A stretch of DNA of 64,000 nt from JAAFHB01 sp963675995 (GTDB lineage Bacteria; Bacteroidota; Bacteroidia; Bacteroidales; Prolixibacteraceae): assembly GCA_963675995.2 (NCBI GenBank), contig CAXXIY010000002.1, positions 2,728,001 through 2,792,000 on the forward strand, given 5' to 3'. A model generated the notes under the pieces. It was not told where the DNA came from and ran no database searches. It was given only the letters and a program-made list of their open reading frames with translations. This document shows positions 36,135-45,559 of this stretch, one piece after another (position 1 is the stretch's first letter; each line of letters starts with the position of its first letter). The position numbers were made by a program, and so were the translations under genes.

Positions 36135-37472
36135 TTATTTAACACTCATAAAGAACCGGCTCCAACGGATTTTGGAGAGAAAGCTTTTGTTTTTGTCAAG
36201 TGAAAGCCATACAAAGGATGCTTTTCCAACCACATGATCTTCAGGAACAAATCCCCAGTACCTGGAGTCTGCGGAATTATAGCGGTTATCCCCCATCATC
36301 CAGTAATAATCCATTTTAAAAGTATAGGTAGTTGCTGCTGCTCCGTTGATATAGATCACATTATCTTTAACTTTTAAATCATTCTCTTCATAAACATCGA
36401 TGATCCTTTTATAAAGCGGTAGATTTGCAGTTGTCAGATTGATTGTTACCCCTTTTTTAGGAATCCAGATCGGTCCAAAATTATCAAGGTTCCATGTAAA
36501 CTTTGGATCACTGGGAAATATTGCAGGATCGCTATTATCTGCAGGCCAGGTAACCCGCTCTTTTGCCTGAATGAATTTTAAACCATCCATTTTTTTGACC
36601 TGTTCAGCTGTGAGCGACATGATGTATCTTGAATCAGATCCTTCGATCTCGGAAGTGGTAATATCGAGTTTTTCTAAAGCGCTGGTATTAATGGTCGTAC
36701 CATTAATGTTGACCAGGTATTTATATTGAATTCCGGGAATCTCCTTCTGAGCTTTTCCATTGACATAAACCTGACCTTTGACAATCTTCAATGAATCACC
36801 AGGAATGGCGATACAACGCTTGATGTAATTTTCCCTTTTATCAACGGGGCGGTAAATGATATCACCAAATGTTCTCTTATCGCTATAAATTCTGTCCCGG
36901 CCATAGGAACGGACCAATTCATAATAACTTCTGTCCTGCATATTTATTGCAACTGTATCTCCCTCAGGAAAATTAAATACCACAACATCATCATTTTTCA
37001 CCTTACCAGTGCCGGCAATTCTCCTGTAAGGATAGTGAATGGCTGTTGAGAAAGATTTTATCGTCGATGAGAGAGGCATGGTATGATGCACAAATGGGAA
37101 TGAGAGTGGAGTATTCGGCATCTTGGGTCCGTAAGCGGTTTTACTGACAAACAGGTAGTCGCCAACCATCATCGATTTTTCCATTGAAGACGTTGGGATG
37201 GTATAGGCTTCGATGAAAAACAAACGGATAAAAGTGGCGGCAATAACAGCAAAGATTATGGCATCCACCCATTCGATAACTTTGGTTTGTTTACCTTCGG
37301 GAGGATTTTTCTTTTTCCAGAAAGCCCAATGTACCTTCTTTGTTACGTACGAATCAAAAATCACCACAAGGCCGATCAGCCACCAGTAATTACTTAACCA
37401 AATTACCCAAAGCAGGTAGAGCCCTCCAACAAGACCAAACTTAAACCATTTGCTTTCCAATAAATTATTCAT
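36135..37472 (-). CDS. lepB: Signal peptidase I
   Basis: The 445-aa protein has hydrophobic segments near 12-45 and 70-88. The catalytic serine is in IPTSSM (S96) and the general base lysine in YIKRCIAIPGD (K218). The family motif GDNRYNSADSRYWG lies near the C-terminus. It removes Sec signal peptides at the membrane. It is longer than E. coli LepB because of an insert between the Ser and Lys boxes and a second insert of about 100 residues, common in Bacteroidota. The gene starts 19 bp after dapB. Confidence 0.93.
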   Translation of the reverse strand: MNNLLESKWFKFGLVGGLYLLWVIWLSNYWWLIGLVVIFDSYVTKKVHWAFWKKKNPPEGKQTKVIEWVDAIIFAVIAATFIRLFFIEAYTIPTSSMEKSMMVGDYLFVSKTAYGPKMPNTPLSFPFVHHTMPLSSTIKSFSTAIHYPYRRIAGTGKVKNDDVVVFNFPEGDTVAINMQDRSYYELVRSYGRDRIYSDKRTFGDIIYRPVDKRENYIKRCIAIPGDSLKIVKGQVYVNGKAQKEIPGIQYKYLVNINGTTINTSALEKLDITTSEIEGSDSRYIMSLTAEQVKKMDGLKFIQAKERVTWPADNSDPAIFPSDPKFTWNLDNFGPIWIPKKGVTINLTTANLPLYKRIIDVYEENDLKVKDNVIYINGAAATTYTFKMDYYWMMGDNRYNSADSRYWGFVPEDHVVGKASFVWLSLDKNKSFLSKIRWSRFFMSVK

Positions 37473-37491
37473 TCTGATTTTATTTTTCTGA

Positions 37492-38208
37492 TTAAAATTT
37501 TAAAAGATCTGTCATTGACAAGATACCCGTTCGTCCAACACAAAATTCAGCAGCCATTACGGCACCAAAGGCAAACCCTTTTCTGCTGTATGCACTGTGC
37601 GTAATCTCAATAAAGTCCACTTCTGAGTCGTATTTTATGGTATGAATTCCGGGGACCTGCCCTTCCCGTACAGGCTTAATATATAATTCATTAGCCGATC
37701 GCTCCTCTTTGATGGTCCAATCTTCTTTAGTCCCGTTTAAGGCAATGATATCCTGGGCAAGTGAAATAGCTGTACCACTTGGTGCATCAAGTTTTTGGGT
37801 GTGATGTACTTCTGTCATCGAAACATCATACTGGGGAAATTCATTCATGATTTGAGCCAGAAATTTGTTGACCGCAGAGAAAATATTCACCCCAAGACTG
37901 AAATTTGAGGCATAAAAAAAGCATCCCTTTGTTTCGTTACAAACCTTTTCAACCTCGGCTTTGCGCTCCAGCCACCCCGTTGTTCCACTAACCACAGGGA
38001 CACCAGCTTCGAAACATTGCATATAATTGCTGACAGCTGTGGCTGGCGAAGTGAATTCGATAGCGACATCGGCTTTCGCCAGATTTTCGGTTGTAAGTTC
38101 TTCCTGGTTGTGAATATCAATGGTTAGAACAATGGAGTGTCCCCGGCTAAGAGCAATTTGCTCTATCTCTTTTCCCATTTTCCCGTAACCAATCAACGCA
38201 ATCTTCAT
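37492..38208 (-). CDS. dapB: 4-hydroxy-tetrahydrodipicolinate reductase
   Basis: The 238-aa enzyme of lysine and meso-diaminopimelate synthesis starts with the nucleotide-binding MKIALIGYGKMGKEI. It carries the catalytic segment EVHHTQKLDAPSGTA, with the expected His and Lys, and the VSGTTGW motif. It supplies diaminopimelate for peptidoglycan. It is first in the run dapB-lepB, a conserved pairing in Bacteroidota. Confidence 0.93.
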   Translation of the reverse strand: MKIALIGYGKMGKEIEQIALSRGHSIVLTIDIHNQEELTTENLAKADVAIEFTSPATAVSNYMQCFEAGVPVVSGTTGWLERKAEVEKVCNETKGCFFYASNFSLGVNIFSAVNKFLAQIMNEFPQYDVSMTEVHHTQKLDAPSGTAISLAQDIIALNGTKEDWTIKEERSANELYIKPVREGQVPGIHTIKYDSEVDFIEITHSAYSRKGFAFGAVMAAEFCVGRTGILSMTDLLKF

Positions 38209-38250
38209 ATTTCTTGTTTAACAATTTAACCTGATTCTGTTTAAGATCTG

Positions 38251-38258
38251 CAAAGATA
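38251..38258 (-). promoter_or_regulatory. -7 box of the dapB-lepB operon
   Basis: The minus strand reads TATCTTTG, a clean match to TAnnTTTG, ending 42 bp upstream of the dapB start. No TTG is seen at 19-21 nt, so the -33 element is weak. Confidence 0.5.
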
Positions 38259-38282
38259 AGATTATTGAATTAATTGAACCTA

Positions 38283-40292
38283 TTAACTAAACGTCAAATA
38301 CCAGACAAACCGACCATTAATTATTGACAATAAACTGATGAATCCTGCAGGCCCCTTACTTTTAGAATTTTTACTTTGGGCAATCCTCAACATTAAGGTA
38401 TGCTTACCGTCCTGAAGTTCATCATCCAACATGATCACCCAAGGAAGATGCAATTGATTGCTCCACTGAGTAAACTGATCTGCTGTTTTATAATCGGCTC
38501 CATCAATGCTGTATTCGACCATTCCTGCATCAGGGCCGGATGTAATAAAAAGGCCGATGGCTTTTCCCTTAAATTTTAACTTCATTACAGCTCCCGGCTC
38601 TGTTGCCTCAAGTATAGGGACGTGTACAAATCCTGAGCGGGTTGAAGCTTTGTCATTTGGTTTCCAATCATTCACCAATGTCCATCCGTTAATTAACCGG
38701 GAATTCTTAAGGGGATCAAAATGTCCGTTGGTATACGAAAATGGATCTAACAATTTTTCAGGTAAACCCTTTGTTTTCAGATCTGCTGCAGGTGAATTCC
38801 TCCATGATGTCTCGAATAAATGTTTAATCGAATTGAAATAGAGCTTTTGACCGAAAGGTGAAGGGTGCAGATTCCTGAAATCATCCCGCCACGTAAATTC
38901 GCCATTAAGTATTCGGTCGTTAACTTCCTTGGCAAGATTGATCGATGGGATGCCATAATATTCAGCAACTTTCTCGTGCTGCTGTATTACTTCGGGGATT
39001 TTACCATTATTATAATCGGCCATCATATCCTGATCGGCAAAGTGCAACATCACAATATCCATTCTGGGATTTGATTGAAGTGCGTGTCGGACAATCCCTT
39101 CCATTCCACGAAGCTGTTTTTCGGGTTTAAATCCATTGGTCGCATCGTTTACCGCAGCCTCTTCGAAGAGAAGATCGACGGTTCCTTTCGACAACACATC
39201 ACGCACCAGACGCATCGCTCCCGGAGTTGAACCTGTTGAAGGGATTCCAGCATTAATAAATTCAAATTCCGTAGATGGGAATCGCTCCTGCAGATAATCG
39301 CAAACCATATCACGCCAGCCCGAATTAAAGGTGATCGATCCCCCCAAAAAAGCAACCCTACCTTTTTTTTCCCTGCTGAATTTTATGCGGCAATTGTCGA
39401 GGCTGCCACGAAAATTGATAGCCATTTCAGCTTCGGCAGACAAAGGGGGATCAGCTAGCTCAGGAGCAGTATGTGAAAGGATAAACCGAACAATCGGTGC
39501 CGGGTCTTTTAAACTATGAGGATGATGATTAACTCCCTCTTTTATAATAACTTTCATCTCTCCTCCTACCTCCTTATATGTTTTTTCAAGCACATAGGTG
39601 TTCTCCTCCACAGGAACGATATTATCGACTGCTCCGCAGACATGCAACACTGGAACATGAGCTTCGGCCAATTTCCGGGCATTAAAAATTGGCATACCTT
39701 TAAATTCGTTGATTGACTCCTCGGTAAGGTGATAGACTTTAAGATGGAGCTGCCAGTCAGGTGGTGAGCCAGCCCCTTTACCTTTGCCTCCTGGCCAGCT
39801 TCTCATATCGCAAACGGGAGCATCGCCATAAATGCAGGCCACCTTCCCTACATTTTCTGAACCCCAATTGTAAATGTACAGTCCACCTCGACTGAATCCT
39901 TCCAGTACCGTTTTAGGATTCAACTGATACTCTTTCATCAGAAAATCGTAAAAATGATTCCATAAAACAACAGCATCCTGATTTCCGCAATAATTTGGAG
40001 CATCGACGTATACCACATGAAATCCCTTTTTAAGCAAGGCGATCTCCGTTTGAGGTTCGTGACCCCAAAAACGGGCCCTCCAAATCCAGTGCCGCCCATT
40101 TTCAGCCTTTTGGGGAAATACAATCTTTGCATCATGCCCTTCAAATTTAAAATTGAGACACTTAAAACCGTGATAATCCGTTTCCTGTGCCTGAACTTTC
40201 AGCGAAGTACCAACCAAAATGAGAACAAGAAACAGATTCAAAATTATTGCCTTGTAAATAAGCGAATTAGGTTTATTTTTACGGACTATCAT
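38283..40292 (-). CDS. Secreted two-domain esterase: alpha/beta hydrolase fused to SGNH hydrolase
   Basis: The 669-aa protein has a signal peptide (IILNLFLVLILVGTSLKVQA). The N-terminal alpha/beta hydrolase (about 40-270) has nucleophile GFSRGG, acid in GAVDNIVPVEE and base in GVNHHPHS. A GDSL/SGNH unit (about 295-500) shows all four blocks: GGSITF, NAGIPSTGS, AVNDAT and NLHPSPFG. A C-terminal beta domain (about 520-669) may bind substrate. Both triads look intact, so a bifunctional carbohydrate esterase is plausible (inference). The gene is 35 bp downstream of asmA. Confidence 0.8.
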   Translation of the reverse strand: MIVRKNKPNSLIYKAIILNLFLVLILVGTSLKVQAQETDYHGFKCLNFKFEGHDAKIVFPQKAENGRHWIWRARFWGHEPQTEIALLKKGFHVVYVDAPNYCGNQDAVVLWNHFYDFLMKEYQLNPKTVLEGFSRGGLYIYNWGSENVGKVACIYGDAPVCDMRSWPGGKGKGAGSPPDWQLHLKVYHLTEESINEFKGMPIFNARKLAEAHVPVLHVCGAVDNIVPVEENTYVLEKTYKEVGGEMKVIIKEGVNHHPHSLKDPAPIVRFILSHTAPELADPPLSAEAEMAINFRGSLDNCRIKFSREKKGRVAFLGGSITFNSGWRDMVCDYLQERFPSTEFEFINAGIPSTGSTPGAMRLVRDVLSKGTVDLLFEEAAVNDATNGFKPEKQLRGMEGIVRHALQSNPRMDIVMLHFADQDMMADYNNGKIPEVIQQHEKVAEYYGIPSINLAKEVNDRILNGEFTWRDDFRNLHPSPFGQKLYFNSIKHLFETSWRNSPAADLKTKGLPEKLLDPFSYTNGHFDPLKNSRLINGWTLVNDWKPNDKASTRSGFVHVPILEATEPGAVMKLKFKGKAIGLFITSGPDAGMVEYSIDGADYKTADQFTQWSNQLHLPWVIMLDDELQDGKHTLMLRIAQSKNSKSKGPAGFISLLSIINGRFVWYLTFS

Positions 40293-40327
40293 ATATTACA
40301 AAAATTAAGTATCGATGTTTATAATCA

Positions 40328-42778
40328 CTATTTAAACAATTTATCCAATCCAAATTTCTTAATGGTTTCCTGAATCGTAGAACCTGCTTTCTTTTTAAAT
40401 TCTTTTTCAACCAGGTTCTTTGCATCGGTAAGATCCACCTTGATCACAGGCTTATCAAAGGTGCCGCTAAGATTGATAACAATGGGATACTTTGAAATAT
40501 TCTCGGCACCGGGAACAAAACCCATATATTTGTTGACATCGGGGCTAAGATCTTCTTTATTTACCTTGAAATCAATTCGGTAATCAAGTTCCAATGCAAC
40601 AGACTGTTTACCGGAAATAGTCACTTCCTGACCAGCTATTTTTGTATTAAAAGGCGCAATAACCAGTCCCCCCTGTACCACTTTAAAATTGGTCAGGAAA
40701 TCATTGACTTTTACCTGATTAAACATGTCCTTTCTGAAATAGGTCCCAATCTCCTTAAACAAGTTTGCTCCGATTAGTTCAACATTTTTTGCTGTCAACA
40801 AGCCACCTCCGTTAAGGGTTGAAAACTGGGGTGCATATCCATTTCCAACCTTCCCTGTCAACGAGATCCCCGAATTGAAAGCTCCTGTACTCTGACTTGC
40901 AATCGGGAGAAAATGCCTGACAGTGCTTAATGATTGATATGCCGTCGGAAGATCGAAATCTTTAATATCCAACTTAAAATCAAAATCGGGTTGTACATCC
41001 TTCGGTGTGGAATAGGTTCCCGAAACCAGAACTTTTCCACTTAGCATATTCAGATTTAAACCATCCAGAATCACCTTTCGTTCTTTAACAAACACTTTTC
41101 CTGTAATTCCGGAGATAACCATCCTGTCGTAAAGCGCTTTTGTAACCGAGGATTGGATGGTAAAATTGAAATTTTCGGGTATCTCATAAGGCTTGCCAGC
41201 TGCTGTTGAATCCTTAGAAGTGGTATTTGGCATTAACTGATTACAATTGAGATATTTTGAATTGAGAACCAGATTTCCGTTCAATATACCATTTTTAAGG
41301 ATATAAGCCCAATAATTACTAACTGAGCCGGTTGCCGAAAAATCACTCTCTCCCATATTCCCAGAAAAACTGGTTAGTGAAATTGATTTGGGATTAAGGC
41401 CAATATTTGCTGATTTGATCACCAGTTTTTGGGGAAGGCTCTTCGAAGTCATCTGAAAATCATGAAGCGAGATTGTACCATCAGTTTTGAAATTTTCGTA
41501 TTGCTCTTTCTCTATTGATGAATACTTTCCGCTGAAATCGACCGATGCATCCATAATACCAACTAAATCAACAGAGTCCATTGGAATAGCCTGTTTCAGT
41601 GACGCAAATTCGATGCGTCCCTTCAGATTTCCTTTCACCTGAGGATCGCTAACAGGTGTTGCCACAAATAATGTTGCAGTCAATGGATTTCCTGCAATTG
41701 AGGCCTCGAACTTTTGGACGTCAACTTTAGTAAGGTCAAGATCACCTTGCGGTTTAAGGACACTTGCGGTTACTTCTATCTTTTCGATCTCTTTGGGAAG
41801 GTTTGGATATTTGAGTCGTCCCCCTGCAATTTTTAAATCTATCCCAAAACCGGGCAGAGTGGTAGCCGAATAACTCCCTTTTACAAATCCACCAAAAGCG
41901 ATGTCTCCTTTAGTCTCGACCCCCTTCAGCTTTTTTTGATATTGGTCAGGTATAAATCCAAGCAGATCGCCGAAAGCAGAGGTGGGTGATTTAAAGGTTA
42001 AATCAAAGCTGTAATCTTTTTCACCAAGCACAAATGTCCCCTGAGTTTCTATCGGGAGTTTATTGATTAATAGTTGATTTTGGAGTAATGCGAAGGACAT
42101 TTTTTCAAAATCGGATTGTATTCCACCTTTGAGAGCAACTTTCAAATTTGAAACATATCGCGAACCATTGTATTCAAAATTAACACTATCAGCCTGACCT
42201 GTTACATTAAGCTGACTATTGCTCCCTTTTAAGGCGCCGGAAACGTCAAATGTGCCGTTCCGAAGCGAAAACCGAATTGGTGTTGCATCATCATTATAAG
42301 CAAATGTTGCACCTCTGATCTCAATTTTCTCCAGGTCGACGGTTTTACTCTTCCCCTCCCCTTTCACCTTGCTATCGGCAGCAGGCTTCGAAATATCCCA
42401 GTTTGATTTACCAGCTTTATTCACAACCAGATTGATATAAGGACGATTCAGCTTAATTGAAGTGATGTTTATTCCATCACTTTTCCATAAACTGGAAAGA
42501 TTCACCGAGGTGGAAAGGGCCTCCACTGTCAATAATTTTGTGTTCTCAAATTCATTAATTCCGCTTACGGAGAGGTTTTTCAGGGAAATATTCAGTTGGG
42601 GAAAACTACGAAAAAGAGACAATTCAACATCCGAAAAATCAATTTTCGCGTTTACTGTTTCGTTTGCTGCCACCTTCACTTTTTGGGTTATTTTACCCCT
42701 GAACAAATAGGGTATTGCGATCATCGTAATGATCAGCAAACCAACAATTATTCCGGCAATGATTAATCCTTTTTTCAT
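40328..42778 (-). CDS. AsmA family protein
   Basis: The 816-aa protein has an N-terminal transmembrane anchor (GLIIAGIIVGLLIITMIAIPYLF). Beyond it lies a long beta-rich AsmA-type body (VELSLFRSFPQLNISLKNLSVSG, then a C-terminal AsmA-like VSGTYSTPKDVQPDFDFKL block). AsmA-like proteins act at the cell envelope; TamB and YdbH relatives transfer lipids to the outer membrane. The role of this one is inferred only from the family. It begins 18 bp after cinA and is likely co-transcribed with it. Confidence 0.82.
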   Translation of the reverse strand: MKKGLIIAGIIVGLLIITMIAIPYLFRGKITQKVKVAANETVNAKIDFSDVELSLFRSFPQLNISLKNLSVSGINEFENTKLLTVEALSTSVNLSSLWKSDGINITSIKLNRPYINLVVNKAGKSNWDISKPAADSKVKGEGKSKTVDLEKIEIRGATFAYNDDATPIRFSLRNGTFDVSGALKGSNSQLNVTGQADSVNFEYNGSRYVSNLKVALKGGIQSDFEKMSFALLQNQLLINKLPIETQGTFVLGEKDYSFDLTFKSPTSAFGDLLGFIPDQYQKKLKGVETKGDIAFGGFVKGSYSATTLPGFGIDLKIAGGRLKYPNLPKEIEKIEVTASVLKPQGDLDLTKVDVQKFEASIAGNPLTATLFVATPVSDPQVKGNLKGRIEFASLKQAIPMDSVDLVGIMDASVDFSGKYSSIEKEQYENFKTDGTISLHDFQMTSKSLPQKLVIKSANIGLNPKSISLTSFSGNMGESDFSATGSVSNYWAYILKNGILNGNLVLNSKYLNCNQLMPNTTSKDSTAAGKPYEIPENFNFTIQSSVTKALYDRMVISGITGKVFVKERKVILDGLNLNMLSGKVLVSGTYSTPKDVQPDFDFKLDIKDFDLPTAYQSLSTVRHFLPIASQSTGAFNSGISLTGKVGNGYAPQFSTLNGGGLLTAKNVELIGANLFKEIGTYFRKDMFNQVKVNDFLTNFKVVQGGLVIAPFNTKIAGQEVTISGKQSVALELDYRIDFKVNKEDLSPDVNKYMGFVPGAENISKYPIVINLSGTFDKPVIKVDLTDAKNLVEKEFKKKAGSTIQETIKKFGLDKLFK

Positions 42779-42796
42779 TTTATTGCAATTTTTAAT

Positions 42797-44041
42797 TTAC
42801 TGTAATTTAAGAAGTTCAAGCCTGAGCATATTCAGTGCTGTCTGGGTTGACCTGATAATATTCCTTTCGCGATTATTTGCGAAGTTGAAAACTTTTGAAA
42901 CGACACCATCGGGACCTGCCACAGCAATCCAGACTGTTCCGACAGGTTTCTCAGCGGTTCCTCCACCCGGGCCGGCAATCCCGGAAGTTGCAATAGCATA
43001 ATCGGCATTGAGAATTTGACGGGCTGAAATAGCCATAGACTCAACAACCTCCTTATTCACAACTCCCTTTTCGGAAATTAGATCAGGGGAAATTCCTAAT
43101 ATTCTGATTTTAATTTCATTTGAATAGGCAACAATGCCACCTTTAAAATATTCTGAACTTCCCGGATTCTGAGTAAAAGACCGGGCAATATTTCCACCCG
43201 TGCAACTTTCTGCCAAACCTACCGACAATCCCTTTTCTTTTAGAATTTTACCAATATTTCCTGCCATGGTATCTTCTTCATAACCAAAGATTGCATCAGG
43301 AATAATGTTTACAAGTTCCTTGATTTTATCCTCAAGCTGTTTCAGAAGGGTGATCCTATCATTGCCACGAGCCGAAAGACGTAATCTGACAAATTCCGGA
43401 CTGGGCAGATAAGCAAGGCTGATCACATCAGGAAGGCTATCCTCCCAATCTGCAATACTTTCGGCAAGCATTGATTCGGGCAAACCATGCGTCAAAACTG
43501 TCCGGTGAATAATGTTCGGGGTATTGAATATTTTTTCGATGCGGGGAATTACTTCATACTCCATAATGTATTTCATTTCAAAAGGAACGCCCGGCATAAA
43601 GACAAAGATGGTCCCATCATGATCAAACCATAGTCCTGGCGCCGTTCCCAGCTTATTGTGCAGAACTGTTGCTGAAGCAGGGACAAGCGCCTGTTCGCGG
43701 TTTAAAGCATTCATCACAACATTACGAGCGGAGAGCAATTGTATAATATGATCAAGAATATCCTTATTTTCGACTAATTGTGTTCCGAAATAATTACACA
43801 GTACCGCTTTTGTACGATCATCTTTTGTTGGACCAAGACCTCCTGTTACCAAAACAATCGAAGCTTTTCTTCCCGATTCATTTAAGGCTTCCATAATGTG
43901 ATCAGGCCGATCGGATACACTTGTAATCTGTCGAATGTTAATCCCCTTATCATTCAGTTTCTGAGCCATCCAGGCTGAATTGGTGTCTACAATCTGACCT
44001 ATAAGAATTTCGTCACCAATGGTAATCAAATCTGCTTCCAT
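42797..44041 (-). CDS. cinA: CinA family protein (nicotinamide-nucleotide amidohydrolase / COG1058)
   Basis: The 414-aa protein combines two domains. Residues 1-170 are a MoCF-like domain (LITIGDEILIGQIVDTNSAW, LVTGGLGPTKDD), the ADP-ribose pyrophosphatase part of CinA. Residues about 255-414 form the PncC-type deamidase domain (VGLAESCTGGNIA, GIVAYSNEIKIRILGI, ATSGIAGPGGGTAEKPVGTVW). The full-length architecture is typical. It recycles NMN in pyridine nucleotide salvage. It is the first of cinA-asmA-esterase and diverges from the PAS gene at 44476. Confidence 0.92.
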   Translation of the reverse strand: MEADLITIGDEILIGQIVDTNSAWMAQKLNDKGINIRQITSVSDRPDHIMEALNESGRKASIVLVTGGLGPTKDDRTKAVLCNYFGTQLVENKDILDHIIQLLSARNVVMNALNREQALVPASATVLHNKLGTAPGLWFDHDGTIFVFMPGVPFEMKYIMEYEVIPRIEKIFNTPNIIHRTVLTHGLPESMLAESIADWEDSLPDVISLAYLPSPEFVRLRLSARGNDRITLLKQLEDKIKELVNIIPDAIFGYEEDTMAGNIGKILKEKGLSVGLAESCTGGNIARSFTQNPGSSEYFKGGIVAYSNEIKIRILGISPDLISEKGVVNKEVVESMAISARQILNADYAIATSGIAGPGGGTAEKPVGTVWIAVAGPDGVVSKVFNFANNRERNIIRSTQTALNMLRLELLKLQ

Positions 44042-44475
44042 TTCCCGATCTGTGATTTTTAAATATTCTTTGTAAAATTAAGGAAGTTTTGGTATCATAA
44101 ATAATTTGTTTCTTGGGTTCAAGAGAAAATTGAAGATTTAATTTTTCTATCACCACCTTATATGAAAAAATCGTATTGGAAAAATCCCTACCTTTATTCA
44201 ATAATTATAAATATCTGCCTAATCATTAGATTTATTAAATTTTCGGCTTTTAAATGAAATGCAATATAGCGTTTGAATCAGTTACAAAACAAAATCTATT
44301 CTTCACTATATCAAGCATATATTTAATTATTTTCTGGAATGTTCTCTACCGGTTTATACAAGAGAATAATTATTTTATTGATAATAAGTAACCATTTATC
44401 TTCTATTACTATTAATCAAATGTTGTATAAGAGAAGATGGATGACTTTGAACCTGATTTTTAAAATTGTAACAAG
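44042..44475. other. Divergent intergenic region, 434 bp
   Basis: It separates cinA (minus) from the PAS gene (plus). It is very AT-rich, with no gene or RNA I can support. TGACTTTG at about 44443 is a near match to a -7 box for the PAS genes but lacks the TA. Confidence 0.5.
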
Positions 44476-45519
44476 ATGAAAAAAGTTGATGAAAACAAGG
44501 CTGTCCTATTGCGTCGAATGGCAGAAACGCTGATAAAAAAGAAATCTTTACAAGAAAAATCACAACTCCAGGAAGCAGAAGCAATGGCGCTTATTCACGA
44601 GCTTCAGGTGCATCAGGTAGAGTTGGAAATACAAAATCAGGAGCTTATTGAAGCGAAATCGGAGTCAGAAGTTGCCAGGGAAAAGTATACCGAATTATAT
44701 GATTTTGCCCCATCCGGCTATTTTACACTTTCAAGAGAGGGTGATATTAAGGAGATCAATCTCTGTGCAGCACAAATGCTGGGAAAAGAGCGGAAGTATT
44801 TAAAGAACAGTCGGTTTGGATTTTTTATTTCGGATGAGACAAAACCGATATTCAATAATTTTCTTGACAAGGTATTTAAAAGTCATTCCAGAGAGATCTG
44901 TGAGGTGACTTTATCAGTAAATGGAAAGGTGTCGGTAATGGTCCAACTCACAGGTAAAATTTCAGATAATAAAAACCAGTGCCTTATTTCAGCGGTTGAA
45001 ATTACGGAGCAAAAGCTGGCACAGGAGGAGATCCAAAACAACGAGATTCATTACCGGATGTTGCTTGAACTGGCAACCGATGCTTTTTTTCAGGGAAATA
45101 TCAATGGCGATTTTATAACAGTAAATTCTGTTGCCATTGAACAGACCGGATTTTCAAGGGATGAGTTGTTAAAAATGAATATGAAAGATCTCTTTTCTGA
45201 TGAAATTCTTTCAGTTCAACCCCTTCAGTACGAAAAATTAAGAAGTGGAGAAGTGGTGAATAATGAGCGGGATCTTATCCGTAAAGATGGAACAACGATT
45301 ACCGTTGAAATGAAGTCAAGAATGATGCCAGATGGCACTTTTCAGTCATTTTTCAGGGATATCACTGAGCGGAAACAATCCGATAAAGAGTTGAAACGGA
45401 AGCTGAATGAACTTGGAATTTATTATGAACTTGCTATTACAAGGGAACGAAAAATGATTGCACTTAAAAGTGAAATCAATATGTTGCTCAGTAGATTAGG
45501 AGAAGAACTCAAATACTAA
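44476..45519 (+). CDS. PAS-domain signalling protein without kinase domain
   Basis: The 347-aa protein has an N-terminal coiled coil (MALIHELQVHQVELEIQNQELIEAKSESE, about 38-66). PAS domain 1 is at about 70-175 (YDFAPSGYFTLSREGDI) and PAS domain 2 at about 190-305 (LLELATDAFFQGNINGDFITVN, with PAC motif RDITERK). The C-terminal helical tail has no H-box or ATPase motif. It may be a sensor partner that heteromerises with the hybrid kinase encoded 40 bp downstream (inference). Confidence 0.72.
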   Translation: MKKVDENKAVLLRRMAETLIKKKSLQEKSQLQEAEAMALIHELQVHQVELEIQNQELIEAKSESEVAREKYTELYDFAPSGYFTLSREGDIKEINLCAAQMLGKERKYLKNSRFGFFISDETKPIFNNFLDKVFKSHSREICEVTLSVNGKVSVMVQLTGKISDNKNQCLISAVEITEQKLAQEEIQNNEIHYRMLLELATDAFFQGNINGDFITVNSVAIEQTGFSRDELLKMNMKDLFSDEILSVQPLQYEKLRSGEVVNNERDLIRKDGTTITVEMKSRMMPDGTFQSFFRDITERKQSDKELKRKLNELGIYYELAITRERKMIALKSEINMLLSRLGEELKY

Positions 45520-45559
45520 TTTTTCAGAATAACCTTACAGGACAATTAAACAAGCAAGA

